DNA from: Sphaerobacter thermophilus DSM 20745
GTDB lineage: Bacteria; Chloroflexota; Chloroflexia; Thermomicrobiales; Thermomicrobiaceae
Assembly: GCF_000024985.1 (NCBI RefSeq)
Contig: NC_013523.1
Span: 1,116,001-1,180,000, forward strand
DNA length: 64,000 bases
Reading direction: 5' to 3'
This document shows positions 51,742 to 60,701 of this stretch, piece after piece. The translations under genes and the position numbers were made by a program. The notes beneath the pieces were generated by a model that was given only the letters and a program-made list of their open reading frames with translations, searched no databases and was not told the origin of the DNA. Each line of letters opens with the position of its first letter. The stretch's first letter is position 1.

Positions 51742-52606
51742 ACGGACGACCTGGGTGGTGGGTGGTACGACCCGCTCGTAGGGCTGTGAAGATGGCCGCG
51801 CGGCAACGGCCGATCGCCGCGGCCAGCCGCCGCTCGGCGGACGGGAGCCACGGGACGCGGAGGGCGACGGGACTCAACTCAAGCGTCACGAGGCCGTCGT
51901 ACCCGGCCTGAACCAATCCGGCCAGCACGTCATCGAGTGGGAGAACACCCGAGCCTGGAAGCTGATGGTCTCGTAGCAGGGCATTCGCCAGGCCGATGCG
52001 GAACGTATGCCGTCCGTAGTCGCTCAAGTGTACGTTGGCGAGATGAGGAGCCAGCCGCGGCACCACATCCAGCACGTCCCATCCCTGGCTGGCGGCGTGG
52101 GCACTGTCGAAGGTGATCGCCACGCCCCACTCCTGGGCAAACCGAAGCAATCGGTCCGGATGGTCGAGAAATGGATCCGGATCGGAGCGCCGCAGCCGCC
52201 CGGTGTTCTCGACCGCGATGCGCGTGCGCCCCTGCTCCGTCACGGCGAGCGCCGTCTCGATCGCGTCGAACCAGATGCGTGTGCCGGGCGCGTGGAGGGT
52301 TGGTGCATTGGGGATGTGGACCACGAGCGTATCGCAGTGGGCCAGGCTGTGTGCGAAGCGTGCCGAGAGGAGGATATCGTCGGCCGCCTGATGAAGTGAG
52401 GGCTCGCGCAGGCGCATGACCGCGTGCACCGCGCGGACCGGTACACCGGTCCAGTTCTCCAGTGCCTGAATCCGCTCCGGTCCACGGCGGACCAGGCGAC
52501 CGGTAAGCATCAATTCGACGCCATCGGCGCCGGCCCGGCGAGCCAGGTCGAAGGCAGTCCGCAGTGGGATGCCGGTCAGCGACCCTGTCGAGATGAGAAT
52601 GTCCAT
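51740..52606 (-). CDS. TIM-barrel sugar-phosphate isomerase/epimerase-like protein
   Basis: A 288-residue member of the AP-endonuclease-2-like sugar isomerase family. Barrel motifs: ISTGSLTG at the start, ADGVELMLTG near 28, VHIPNAPTLHAPG near 95, RIAVENTGRL (metal-binding Glu) near 130, ITFDSAHAA near 163, LANVHLSDYG near 188 and LVTLELSP near 238. It probably isomerises or epimerises a sugar or keto acid, or acts as a deoxyribonuclease; substrate unknown. ATG at 52606 has GAGGA upstream; a TTG just before is in frame. Confidence 0.78.
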   Translation of the reverse strand: MDILISTGSLTGIPLRTAFDLARRAGADGVELMLTGRLVRRGPERIQALENWTGVPVRAVHAVMRLREPSLHQAADDILLSARFAHSLAHCDTLVVHIPNAPTLHAPGTRIWFDAIETALAVTEQGRTRIAVENTGRLRRSDPDPFLDHPDRLLRFAQEWGVAITFDSAHAASQGWDVLDVVPRLAPHLANVHLSDYGRHTFRIGLANALLRDHQLPGSGVLPLDDVLAGLVQAGYDGLVTLELSPVALRVPWLPSAERRLAAAIGRCRAAIFTALRAGRTTHHPGRP

Positions 52607-52706
52607 CAATACGTCCTCGGTCTGAGGATGACCGCTCCACCGAGGGTCGGCTATTAGGGCCCGCCTGGGAGGTCCGCTCCCAGTCTAACACGTCCCGCGC
52701 TTCGAA

Positions 52707-53651
52707 TCAGCCCTGACCCTCAGGACGGCGAACACTCCGGACAATAGCCTCGGCCACGGCACGCTGCGCCGCCGTACACCACGTCAGCACCGCGTTGTCG
52801 GGCGGCGATCCCTCCCGGCGTGCCAGGACGAAGACGACATCGCCGTCGAAGAGGGTATGCGCGGGGCGAACTGCGCGGGCGATCCCGTCGTGCGCGGCGA
52901 CAGCCACCCGCACGAGTGCGTCGCGGTCCATCTCCCCGTCAATGGCGACCACCCCGATCACCGTGTTGAATGCTGAGTCCTCGTCCGACGATCCGCCACG
53001 TAGGATGGCTCGTTCGGTGTCGGCCCAGGTACCAGGCGCGTCGCCGCGTGTTCCGGCGAGGATCTGCCCGGTCTCGGGATCAACCACATCACCGTAGGGG
53101 TTGACGACGAACAGCGCGCCGAGCGCGCCTAACTCTGTCTGGACATAGGTCGATCCGATCCCCGTCGGCGTCGCGCGGGCGCGCCCCGCCAGCTTGCCGG
53201 CAGTCGCTCCGCTGCCGGCACCGACACGGCCCGAGATCCACCCGTGGGGCACCGCGTTGGCGGCTGCCTCGTAGCCTGAATCTGCCGTCGGCAGCGGCGG
53301 CGTTGGGCCGTCGAGATCGAAGATCACCGCACCCGCGACGATGGGAACCGGGATACTGGAGGTTGGGAAACCACGCCCGTGCTCGCGCAGCCACGCAACG
53401 ACGCCGTCGGCGGCAGCGAGACCGAACGCGCTCCCGCCGGTGAGGAGAACGGCGTCGACGCGCTGGACCAGCCGTCCCTGCTCCAGCAATGCGACCTCAC
53501 GAGTTCCCGGTGCGCCGCCGCGCACGTCGGCCACCGCCAGCGCGGGCGCATCAGCGACGATCACCGTGCAGCCGGTCGCACCGGTGGGATGCGTCCAGTG
53601 ACCCACGCGGAACCCGGCAATCTCGAACGGCTCCCACTCGCCGTCACTCAC
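52707..53651 (-). CDS. P1-family peptidase (DmpA/BapA-like aminopeptidase)
   Basis: A 314-residue Ntn-hydrolase-like protein of the P1 family, which self-cleaves to make an aminopeptidase acting on D-, beta- or L-amino acid peptides. Motifs: TGATGCTVIV and VRGGAPGTRE near 25-50, LLTGGSAFGLAAADGVVAWL near 70, GRVGAGSGATAGK near 140, and AFNTVIGVVAIDGE near 225, where the nucleophile usually sits (Thr here). GTG start overlaps the upstream MBL gene stop (GTGA), so the two are coupled. Chemical target unknown. Confidence 0.83.
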   Translation of the reverse strand: MSDGEWEPFEIAGFRVGHWTHPTGATGCTVIVADAPALAVADVRGGAPGTREVALLEQGRLVQRVDAVLLTGGSAFGLAAADGVVAWLREHGRGFPTSSIPVPIVAGAVIFDLDGPTPPLPTADSGYEAAANAVPHGWISGRVGAGSGATAGKLAGRARATPTGIGSTYVQTELGALGALFVVNPYGDVVDPETGQILAGTRGDAPGTWADTERAILRGGSSDEDSAFNTVIGVVAIDGEMDRDALVRVAVAAHDGIARAVRPAHTLFDGDVVFVLARREGSPPDNAVLTWCTAAQRAVAEAIVRSVRRPEGQG

Positions 53652-54451
53652 GCGGTGCTGCTCCCGTCCCCGGCCTTGTCGGAACCAAGCTTGAACGTTG
53701 CATAGGGCGTGGCGACCTCCACGGGGCCGCCGAATGCATCCATCGCCTCAGCGCGCAGCCGGTCGCGCCCCAACTCTACCCAGTAATGGGTGAGGAGCAG
53801 AGTACGGGCCTCCGCAGCCGCTGCCATCTCCCCGGCTTGCCGCGCGGTTAGATGGCCAACCGTCGCGCTGAATTCCGGGTCGTTCAGGGTGGCCTCGCAG
53901 ATGACGAGGTCGGCCCCGTGGGCGAAGCGCGCGACGTCCGGCGTGGGTGCCGTGTCGGCGAGGTAGACGAGCGAGTGCTCGCCGTCCTCGATGCGCATCG
54001 CCCAGCACGGGATTGCGTGCCGGGTGGGGTGGAATCGGATCGTCAGCGTTCCGACGGTGAGCGTGCTCGCCGGGTCGTACTCAGTGAGCGCGAAGACGGA
54101 TTCGAAGAAGTCGCCTGCCGGTTCGCCGTCGGTCGCCAAGGCTCCCGCGATGCGGTCGAGGAATGCCAGCCCACCGGGCGGGAGAAAGACCGGTAGACGG
54201 CGATCGGTCGCGCCCGGCCCGTACTTCAACCCGTAGCGCAGCGGCACAAGGTCGAGCGTGTGGTCGGCGTGCAGGTGGGAGATGATGATCGCGTCCAGCG
54301 TGCGCATGTCGGTAAGATCGCGCAACACCGGGAGGATCCCCGGACCGCAGTCGAGGACAACGCGCGTGCCTTCGTGCATGACAAGGTATCCGGCGCACCC
54401 CTGTGCCGGGTTGGGGCAGGCGGCTGCGCCGCCTAGGACGGTAAGGTCCAC
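53648..54451 (-). CDS. MBL-fold hydrolase, RNase Z-like
   Basis: A 267-residue metallo-beta-lactamase-fold protein. VLGGAAACPNPAQGCAGYLV at the start resembles RNase Z-type glycine-rich openings; SHLHADHTLDL near 58 supplies metal ligands, with YLADTAPTPD near 165 and LLTHYW near 220. True RNase Z has further tRNA-specific features not seen here, so a small-molecule hydrolase or cyclic phosphodiesterase is equally possible. GTG start. It is in a leftward run with the histidine phosphatase and the peptidase, with overlapping ends. Confidence 0.78.
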   Translation of the reverse strand: MDLTVLGGAAACPNPAQGCAGYLVMHEGTRVVLDCGPGILPVLRDLTDMRTLDAIIISHLHADHTLDLVPLRYGLKYGPGATDRRLPVFLPPGGLAFLDRIAGALATDGEPAGDFFESVFALTEYDPASTLTVGTLTIRFHPTRHAIPCWAMRIEDGEHSLVYLADTAPTPDVARFAHGADLVICEATLNDPEFSATVGHLTARQAGEMAAAAEARTLLLTHYWVELGRDRLRAEAMDAFGGPVEVATPYATFKLGSDKAGDGSSTA

Positions 54452-55086
54452 CCGGTTGCCTCCGTTGTTTGGTCGAGATGAGAGATGTCGTTCCAGCAGT
54501 GGAGCGCAACGGCCCCGGACGGTGCAATTTCAAGGTGCGTGACGCTGCAGTTGGCGACCAGGAACTCGTCCCACCGATTGGGGTCGCCGGTCAGGAGCTG
54601 CGCCAGCCCGGACCCGATCACCATGAGGTGGCTCACGATAACCAGTCGCGACCCGGCGTACAGCTCGCGGAGGGCATCGAGGGCGCGCGCGACGCGGGCA
54701 TGAAACTCCCGGCGTGTCTCGCCGTTGGGGAAGCCTGCATCGAGATCACGACTGTCCATCAGCCGGGCGTAGAGGTCGGGGTGCTTCTGCTGTAGTTCCT
54801 GGAGCGTGTGTCCCTCCATGTCGCCGAAGTTCAATTCCATGAGGTCGTCGTGCAGCGTCGGAGTCAGGGAGAGTCGTCGCCCGATCGTCTCAGCGGTGGC
54901 GCGCGCTCGCTGGAGAGGGCTGCTGTAGAGCGCGCCGATATCCGTGAGGCCGGCGAGCCGCTCAGCAACGCGCTGCGCCTGCAGCCGCCCGCGCTCGGTC
55001 AGCGGGAGGTCGGTCCGGCCGTGCAGGCGCCCGTCCAGGTTTCCGGCGGTCTCCCCGTGTCGCACAAAGATGATCTCAGTCCCCAT
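54433..55086 (-). CDS. Histidine phosphatase (phosphoglycerate-mutase superfamily)
   Basis: A 217-residue phosphatase. The phosphohistidine motif FVRHGETAGN is at residues 6-15, followed by GRTDLPLTERGRLQAQRVAE, SSPLQRARATAE, ELNFGDMEGHT, and the second catalytic His in LVIVSHLMVIG near 155. Many such proteins are broad phosphatases (for example CobC or PhoE) rather than mutases. ATG at 55086 follows GGGGGACACC; an open frame to 55122 is also possible. Its 3' end overlaps the next gene by 19 bases. Confidence 0.85.
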   Translation of the reverse strand: MGTEIIFVRHGETAGNLDGRLHGRTDLPLTERGRLQAQRVAERLAGLTDIGALYSSPLQRARATAETIGRRLSLTPTLHDDLMELNFGDMEGHTLQELQQKHPDLYARLMDSRDLDAGFPNGETRREFHARVARALDALRELYAGSRLVIVSHLMVIGSGLAQLLTGDPNRWDEFLVANCSVTHLEIAPSGAVALHCWNDISHLDQTTEATGWTLPS

Positions 55087-55164
55087 CGGTGTCCCCCACT
55101 GAGTGACCACCACGCGGGACAAACCGTTCGACTGTGCTATTCATCATAACACCGGGGCGCCGCT

Positions 55165-55908
55165 TCACGTTCCCGCCGCGGCTTCCTGGCGCGACGACTG
55201 ACACCCTGCCTGGTAGTAGTCACAGAGGTCGCTGATACAGCACTCGTCGCAGCGTGGCCTCGTGGCCTTACAGACCCGCCGCCCGTGCCGGATGAGGCCG
55301 ACATGGAACGGGTAGACTTCGTCTGGTTTCAGAAGCGGCTCCAACCGGTCGTGCGCCGCAGCTTCGCTGACGCCCTGGTCGATCAACCCGACCCGGCGGG
55401 ATACGCGATAGACATGGGTGTCGACCGGCAACGCAGGGCGTCCGCAGGCGAAGAGGAGCACGCAGGCCGCGGTCTTCGGGCCGATCCCCGGCAGGCTCGT
55501 CAAGCGGCGCTTCGCTTCGGGAAGCGGCAGGGTGAACAGCGATGCCAGCGGCGGGTCCTCACCCGAGTTCAGGGCAGCCGCCAGCGCCGCCTGAATGCGC
55601 GGCGCCTTCTGCCGCGCGAGCCCGCCGCTCCGAATCGCGTCGGCCACCTCCTCCACCGGCGCAGCGACGACCTCGTCCCACGTTGGAAACCGTTGCCGGA
55701 GCTCGGCGTAGGCGCGAGCCGAGTTCACGTCCGAGGTGTGCTGCGACAAGATCGTCTGAACCAGCTCCTCGACGGGCGTGCCGCTTGGCTGCAACGGGCC
55801 GACTCCGTGGGCCACGCGCAGGCGGCGCGTGATTTCGGCAGCTCGCTTGCGACGGTCGCTGCCGTCGAGGGATGCCTGCGCGGTCTCTCGGTACTCCATG
55901 GTCCCCAT
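55165..55908 (-). CDS. nth: Endonuclease III-family DNA glycosylase
   Basis: A 247-residue base-excision glycosylase/lyase of the Nth/HhH-GPD family. The helix-hairpin-helix is LPGIGPKTAACVLLFACG near 137, containing the catalytic Lys of LPGIGPKTA, and the catalytic Asp follows in PVDTHVYRVSRR near 157. The C-terminal iron-sulfur site is present as Cys-x6-Cys-x2-Cys-x5-Cys (CKATRPRCDECCISDLC). It removes oxidised or mismatched bases. Start uncertain: ATG 55908, or ATG 55899 nearer a GGGG site. First gene of the leftward run. Confidence 0.85.
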   Translation of the reverse strand: MGTMEYRETAQASLDGSDRRKRAAEITRRLRVAHGVGPLQPSGTPVEELVQTILSQHTSDVNSARAYAELRQRFPTWDEVVAAPVEEVADAIRSGGLARQKAPRIQAALAAALNSGEDPPLASLFTLPLPEAKRRLTSLPGIGPKTAACVLLFACGRPALPVDTHVYRVSRRVGLIDQGVSEAAAHDRLEPLLKPDEVYPFHVGLIRHGRRVCKATRPRCDECCISDLCDYYQAGCQSSRQEAAAGT

Positions 55909-56000
55909 TGTAGTCGACGCCTATCTCTGACGGCACGCCATGGCATCATTCCGGCGCGGGGTGGGCGGAGAGTACCGCGCAGAGGGAAGGCGGGACCAGC

Positions 56001-57509
56001 GTGGTAGTGTCTGGCAGGACGGCAGGGATCCTTCTTCACCCGACGTCGCTCCCGGGGCCACATGGGGTCGGGGATCTTGGCGGGTCGGCGGCGCGGTTCA
56101 TCGACTGGCTCAGCGAGGCAAGGCAAGGTCTGTGGCAGATCCTGCCGCTGGGGCCTCCCGGCGCCGGGGACTCGCCGTACGACGCGCGGTCGTCGTTTGC
56201 GGGCAACCCGCTGCTGATCGCATTGTCCCCGCTGGTCGAGTGGGGTCTGCTTACCGCCGACGAGGTGCCGCCACCGCTGATGTCCGACCCGGAGCGTGCC
56301 GACTTCGCCGGGGCGACCAGCGTCAAGCTGACCGCCCTTGCGCGGGCATTCGAGCGCTTTGAGGCAAGCGGCGATGGCGAGTTGCGCGTTGCCTATGAGG
56401 AGTTCTGGGAGCGGGAGAGGGCCTGGCTGGCCGATTACGCGCTCTATGCTGCGCTGCGCACGGCGCACGACGGCCTGCCCTGGTACCGCTGGGAGCCGGG
56501 CCTCGTTCGGCGCGAGCCCGCAGCACTTGCCGAGTGGCGGGCGCGGTTGGACCGTGAGGTCCGCTTTCACGCCTTCCTCCAGTTCGTCTTCGATCGCCAG
56601 TGGACCACTCTGAAGCACTACGCCAACGAGCGGGGCATCCGTATCGTGGGGGACATCCCGATCTACGTCTCCCACGACAGTGCCGACGTATGGGCGCACC
56701 AGGACCTCTTCACCCTGGATGAGGCGGGCCAGCCGACAATGCGCGCCGGGGTTCCGCCCGACTACTTCTCCGCGACCGGTCAGCTCTGGGGTAACCCGTG
56801 CTACCGCTGGGATGTGCTGGCCGCCACCGGCTACCGCTGGTGGATTGACCGGTTCCGCCGTGTCCGTGAGCTCGTGGATCTGGTGCGGGTGGACCACTTC
56901 CGGGGGTTCGCCGCTGGGTGGCAGATCCCGGCCGGGGAGCAGACGGCGATCAACGGCGCGTGGGTACCCGGTCCGGGTCTGGACTTCTTCCGCCGTCTGC
57001 AGAGCGAGCTAGGCCCTGTCCCGATCATCGTGGAGGATCTGGGGATCATCACGCCGGACGTCCATGCGTTGCGGGAGCAGCTCGGCTACCCGGGCATGCG
57101 GGTCCTGCAGTTCGCGTTCGGTAGCGGCAGCGACAACCCGTACCTCCCCCACAACTACGAGGCGGACACGGTCGTCTACACCGGAACGCATGACAACGAC
57201 ACTACCCTCGGCTGGTTCCGAAGTTGCCCGCCCCACGAGCGGGACCACGCTCTCCGTTACCTGGGGACCGACGGCCACGACATCGTTTGGGATCTGATCC
57301 GGCTCGCGTTCATGTCGGTGGCGAGCATAGCGGTGGTCCCGCTGCAGGATGTGCTGGAGCTGGGCAGCGAGGCGCGCATGAACGTCCCGGGCACGGCGAG
57401 CGGCAACTGGAGGTGGCGTGTTCGCGAGGACGCGCTCACCCGAGAACGCGCGCATCGCCTGGCTTCCCTCACGGAAATCTACGGCCGTGTGGGAGGCGCG
57501 GGACAGTAG
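56001..57509 (+). CDS. malQ: 4-alpha-glucanotransferase (amylomaltase)
   Basis: A 502-residue glycoside hydrolase family 77 enzyme that transfers maltodextrin chains in glycogen/maltose metabolism. Start RTAGILLHPTSLPGPHGVGDLG is typical. Active-site motifs: LPLGPPGAGDSPYDARSSFAGNP near 48, VRVDHFRGF near 295 (nucleophile Asp), IIVEDLGIITPDV near 340 (acid Glu) and TGTHDNDTTLGW near 395 (third Asp). GTG start at 56001 with a GAAGGCGGG site. Divergent from nth; convergent with the DUF983 gene. Confidence 0.93.
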   Translation: MVVSGRTAGILLHPTSLPGPHGVGDLGGSAARFIDWLSEARQGLWQILPLGPPGAGDSPYDARSSFAGNPLLIALSPLVEWGLLTADEVPPPLMSDPERADFAGATSVKLTALARAFERFEASGDGELRVAYEEFWERERAWLADYALYAALRTAHDGLPWYRWEPGLVRREPAALAEWRARLDREVRFHAFLQFVFDRQWTTLKHYANERGIRIVGDIPIYVSHDSADVWAHQDLFTLDEAGQPTMRAGVPPDYFSATGQLWGNPCYRWDVLAATGYRWWIDRFRRVRELVDLVRVDHFRGFAAGWQIPAGEQTAINGAWVPGPGLDFFRRLQSELGPVPIIVEDLGIITPDVHALREQLGYPGMRVLQFAFGSGSDNPYLPHNYEADTVVYTGTHDNDTTLGWFRSCPPHERDHALRYLGTDGHDIVWDLIRLAFMSVASIAVVPLQDVLELGSEARMNVPGTASGNWRWRVREDALTRERAHRLASLTEIYGRVGGAGQ

Positions 57510-57519
57510 CGCCGATGGG

Positions 57520-57948
57520 CTATACGTTCGCGGTCGTCTGGTCGCGGATACGGCGCAGTTCAGCGGTCTCGCGGACCTCGTCATCCTCCAGGGGGTGGAG
57601 GAGCAGATCGATCGCGATCCAGATGGTGCGGGCGATCGGGTAGAACGTCACGGCTACTACCGCGTTGACCGCCAGGCCCACCAGGAGCAGCGGGAGCATC
57701 GGCACGTCTGGCCAGGTTATGATCACGGTGGCCACCATGATGGCGGCGAACACCAGCTCGGTGACGATCAGGTTGATCGCCATCGCGCCGGTCCAGTAAC
57801 CCTCTTCGCGCTCGAAATGGAGCCCACACTGGCGGCAGCGCAACCGCATCTTCCACCACCAGCGATAGGGGCCCGGGTCACCACAGTTCGGGCAGCGGCG
57901 CAAGAACCCGCGTAGAAGCACGCGCAGAGACGTCCCAAGGTTTTGCAT
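57520..57948 (-). CDS. DUF983 membrane protein
   Basis: A 142-residue protein with a DUF983 pattern: an N-terminal zinc-ribbon-like RCPNCGD..LRCRQCGLHFEREEGYWTGAMAINL stretch (two Cys pairs, about residues 18-45), then two membrane helices (IVTELVFAAIMVATVIITW; LLLVGLAVNAVVAVTFYPIA). Function unknown. ATG at 57948 follows GGAGGATGCG. Confidence 0.85.
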   Translation of the reverse strand: MQNLGTSLRVLLRGFLRRCPNCGDPGPYRWWWKMRLRCRQCGLHFEREEGYWTGAMAINLIVTELVFAAIMVATVIITWPDVPMLPLLLVGLAVNAVVAVTFYPIARTIWIAIDLLLHPLEDDEVRETAELRRIRDQTTANV

Positions 57949-58197
57949 TCACGCATCCTCCGTCGAAGAGGACGAGTGCGTCCTCCACGATCTAACCAAT
58001 TGTACCACTCCCGGCTGTGCCCTTCGGTTCCGCTTGCAGCCCGCTGCACAGCGAGCGCGCTCCCCGTGGAGGTTGTCGCAACACTGTGACTGGCGGGTGA
58101 CCGACCTGACGAGATTGTAATACCCCCTGGGCTACAGTGTCAGTGGGCGCGAGGCGCCCTCTGCCGGAAGAGCGGCCGGCTGTGAGGGGAACTGACG
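57949..58197. other. Divergent gap between DUF983 and sigma-like genes
   Basis: A 249-base gap. No clear promoter; a GAGGGGAAC ribosome site precedes the sigma-like gene. Nothing else is recognised. Confidence 0.35.
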
Positions 58198-58707
58198 ATG
58201 GGACACGCAGTCTCAGCCAGCACCGGTGGTGATGACCTGGTGCGAGCGGCTCGCGGGCGCGAGGCCCGGCGCGCCGACGTTCTCGAGCAGAGCCTGCGTC
58301 TCTTCCGGCCCCTGGCACGCTACACCCAGCAGGAGATCGAACGCCGCTGCTGTGAGGCCGGCGTACCGGCAGCGCGCGTGCCGACCCGGGATATCCTCGC
58401 TCGTGTGTACCTCACCGCGAGCATCGAGCCGGACGGTGCGTCGCGGATGGGGATCTATCCCTGGCTCCGCAGCCTGGTTCGCGACGAGATCGATGCGGCG
58501 CTGGCGGTGTGCGCGCCGAGTCCGTCGCCGGACGTGCAGCGCGTGCCCACGTCTTCCGGCGCGACGTCGGTGCCGGAGTCGTGGCAGGAGATCCACCTGC
58601 TCCACCACGTGGATGGGTGGCCGCTGGAGGCGATCGCTGAGGTCGAGGGGCGGGACATCGAAGAGGTCGCCCGCATCATTGGGCGCATGCTCGGTGACGA
58701 GCGCTGA
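58198..58707 (+). CDS. Sigma-factor-like protein, degenerate
   Basis: A 169-residue protein. Residues about 60-100 (PTRDILARVYLTASIEPD..YPWLRSLVRDEIDAAL) resemble region 2 of ECF sigma factors, and residues about 128-165 (WQEIHLLHHVDGWPLEAIAEVEGRDIEEVARIIGRM) resemble the helix-turn-helix region 4. Overall similarity is weak and conserved -10-binding aromatic residues are not obvious. It could be an ECF-like regulator or a relative that has lost promoter binding. ATG at 58198 after GAGGGG. Convergent with the acyl-CoA dehydrogenase gene, which begins ten bases past its stop. Confidence 0.55.
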   Translation: MGHAVSASTGGDDLVRAARGREARRADVLEQSLRLFRPLARYTQQEIERRCCEAGVPAARVPTRDILARVYLTASIEPDGASRMGIYPWLRSLVRDEIDAALAVCAPSPSPDVQRVPTSSGATSVPESWQEIHLLHHVDGWPLEAIAEVEGRDIEEVARIIGRMLGDER

Positions 58708-58716
58708 TCGCCGACC

Positions 58717-59901
58717 TCAACGCGACGCGAGGTCTGCGGCCGTGGGTGCGGGGCAGCGCGGGATGCGCTCCTGCCGGTAGCCCAGTGCGTGGCCGGCCTG
58801 CATTCCGGTGTGGATCTGGCTCGTCCCGCCGAAGATGACGCTCCCCTTGGCGTTCCACAATAGGCGCTCGAACGGCTCGTAGGGCGGCGGCCCCAGTGTC
58901 TCGCGGATCTCCAGCGCGTCGCGGCAGGCCTGATACGCGGCTTCGGTCGCTTGCCACTTTGCCAGGCCCGTCTCGCGCGCGTTGGGCACTCCCTTGTTCT
59001 TCAGTGCGCCTGCCCGGTGGATAAGGAGGCGGCTGCGCTCGACTGCACAGACCATGTTTGCCACGCGCTGCTGGACCCACTGGCTTCGCGCCGGGCCCGT
59101 GCCGTGCGGGTCGATCTCCCGCAGGAAGGTCACGATGGCATCGAGCGCGGCCTGGGCCACCCCCACGGCACCGGCTCCCACCGTGTACAAACCGTTGCCC
59201 AGGGCTGACATGGCGACCGCGAATCCTTCGCCCTCGTGGCCGAACAGCGCGTCCTTCCCGACCCGCACGTCTTGCAGCACCACGCTCCCCGTGCTCCCGG
59301 CCCGGATGCCGAGCTTGCCTCGATAGCAAGTCGTGCTGAGGCCGGGAGTCCCGCGCTCGACCAGGAACGCCGTGATGCCGTGATGGCGGCGGGAGCGATC
59401 GACGGTGGCGAAGACCAGGAAGAGGTCTGCCTCGTCTACGAGGCTGATCCAAGCCTTCTCGCCGTTCAGGACGTAGCCGTCGCCGCAGCGGCGTGCGCTG
59501 GCGATCAGCGAGCCGACGTCGGAGCCCACGCCGGGTTCTGTCAGGGCGAAGGTGGCGATTCGCTCGCCCCGCGCGAGCCGAGGCAGCCAGTACGAGCGCT
59601 GCTCCTCCGTACCCCACTGGAGGATCGCCAGGCCGACCAGGGCGAGGTGGACGGTCACGGTGATCTGATGCGCGGTGTCGATCCGTCCGAGTTCCTCGCA
59701 GAGGACGGCGAGGGCGCGGTAGTCGTACCCAAGGCCGCCGTAGCGGGGCGGGAGGCTCCATCCGAGAAAGCCCTCGGCCGCCATGGCGGGGATCGCCTGC
59801 GCGTTGGACCGGCCCTCGCGGAACTCTGCCGCGATGGTGGGTGCGAGTACCCGCTCGCCGAAGGCACGGACACGCGCCGCCAGTTCCTGGTATTCCTCCA
59901 T
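58717..59901 (-). CDS. Acyl-CoA dehydrogenase homologue lacking catalytic Glu
   Basis: A 394-residue member of the acyl-CoA dehydrogenase fold. N-terminal helices, the FAD-binding FALTEPGVGSDVGSL near 118-132, and NGEKAWIS near 146 are normal. The catalytic base, a Glu in YEGT of the medium-chain enzyme, is Gly358 here (IFGGTSQIH), and the alternative position used by isovaleryl- and long-chain enzymes is Gly237. The adjacent Arg is also lost, and RDAK reads WNAK. It may not oxidise acyl-CoA in the standard way. ATG at 59901 chosen; upstream frame to 59988 is open. Substrate unknown. Confidence 0.82.
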   Translation of the reverse strand: MEEYQELAARVRAFGERVLAPTIAAEFREGRSNAQAIPAMAAEGFLGWSLPPRYGGLGYDYRALAVLCEELGRIDTAHQITVTVHLALVGLAILQWGTEEQRSYWLPRLARGERIATFALTEPGVGSDVGSLIASARRCGDGYVLNGEKAWISLVDEADLFLVFATVDRSRRHHGITAFLVERGTPGLSTTCYRGKLGIRAGSTGSVVLQDVRVGKDALFGHEGEGFAVAMSALGNGLYTVGAGAVGVAQAALDAIVTFLREIDPHGTGPARSQWVQQRVANMVCAVERSRLLIHRAGALKNKGVPNARETGLAKWQATEAAYQACRDALEIRETLGPPPYEPFERLLWNAKGSVIFGGTSQIHTGMQAGHALGYRQERIPRCPAPTAADLASR

Positions 59902-60307
59902 GGCCGTCGTGTTCCTCCGGATGTCGTGCCGCCGCCCGACCCACACGCGATCGCTGCGCAAGATCCGGGAGAGAGTGGGGCACGCCATTATAGCGCAGTC
60001 CGTCAGGTTGTCTTTGTGGCCGCGGTCTCAGCGGGAATTCCCGCGGCGCCGGAGTCGTTGCGACCGGTAGCGAAAGGAGCCGGCCGCCGTGCTGGATCGC
60101 CGGCCCCACCGTCGGGGTGGGCCGGTTGCTTCGCATCGGCGGCCGAACGGTCCAGCGTGTCGAACGCATGGCCGCAGGGTCAGCAGCGAGAGACGTGGAC
60201 GGGCATATGCTGATCCCGCCGATACGGTCCCCCTCGGCTCCCTGGGGCCGCCAGTCGCCTGGTACACTTCACGGACGTCAACGGCAGGGGGCAGAGAGGA
60301 TACAGTG
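59902..60307. other. Divergent intergenic region before the rhodanese gene
   Basis: A 406-base gap containing a strong hairpin, CCGGCCC(C)ACC paired with GGTGGGCCGG (about 60100-60125), of unknown role. No clear promoter or RNA gene is recognised; several chance frames cross it. Confidence 0.4.
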
Positions 60308-60652
60308 ATGGTGATGGTCACCGGAAAACGGCCTGTCGTTCCCGAGATCGATCCCCAGCAGGCGTGGGAGCGGGCATCACGCGGCGACGCCGTGATCGTG
60401 GATGTGCGCGAGCCGGATGAGGTCGCGGAGGTCGCCGTGCCTGGCGCCTTGGTGATTCCACTGGGCAAGTTGGATGAGGAGGTGGAGACCATCCCCTCCG
60501 ATCGGGAGGTGCTCTTCCTGTGTCGCTCGGGAAATCGCAGCGCCTACGCGACGGACTTCTACCGGCAGCGCGGGCACGAACGCACCGCAAATATCACGGG
60601 CGGCATCATTGCCTGGACCAAGGCGAATCTCCCGACGACGCGCGGCCGGTGA
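60308..60652 (+). CDS. Rhodanese-domain sulfurtransferase
   Basis: A 114-residue single rhodanese domain, which moves sulfane sulfur by a cysteine persulfide. The active loop is LFLCRSGNRSAYATD near residue 76, with VIVDVREPDEVAEVAVPGALVIPLG before it and NITGGIIAWTKANLP at the end. It stands alone between divergent and convergent neighbours. ATG at 60308 chosen from three in-frame starts; GAGAGGA lies upstream. Confidence 0.88.
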   Translation: MVMVTGKRPVVPEIDPQQAWERASRGDAVIVDVREPDEVAEVAVPGALVIPLGKLDEEVETIPSDREVLFLCRSGNRSAYATDFYRQRGHERTANITGGIIAWTKANLPTTRGR

Positions 60653-60701
60653 CGAACCCCAATACTTGACCTTGGGCGCGGCGTGAACGTGATCCCGCAG
60701 C

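Noticed and set aside
58676-60169. Long minus-strand frame over the acyl-CoA dehydrogenase gene
   Set aside because: Arg/Pro-rich shadow; the frame beside it has the conserved flavoprotein motifs.
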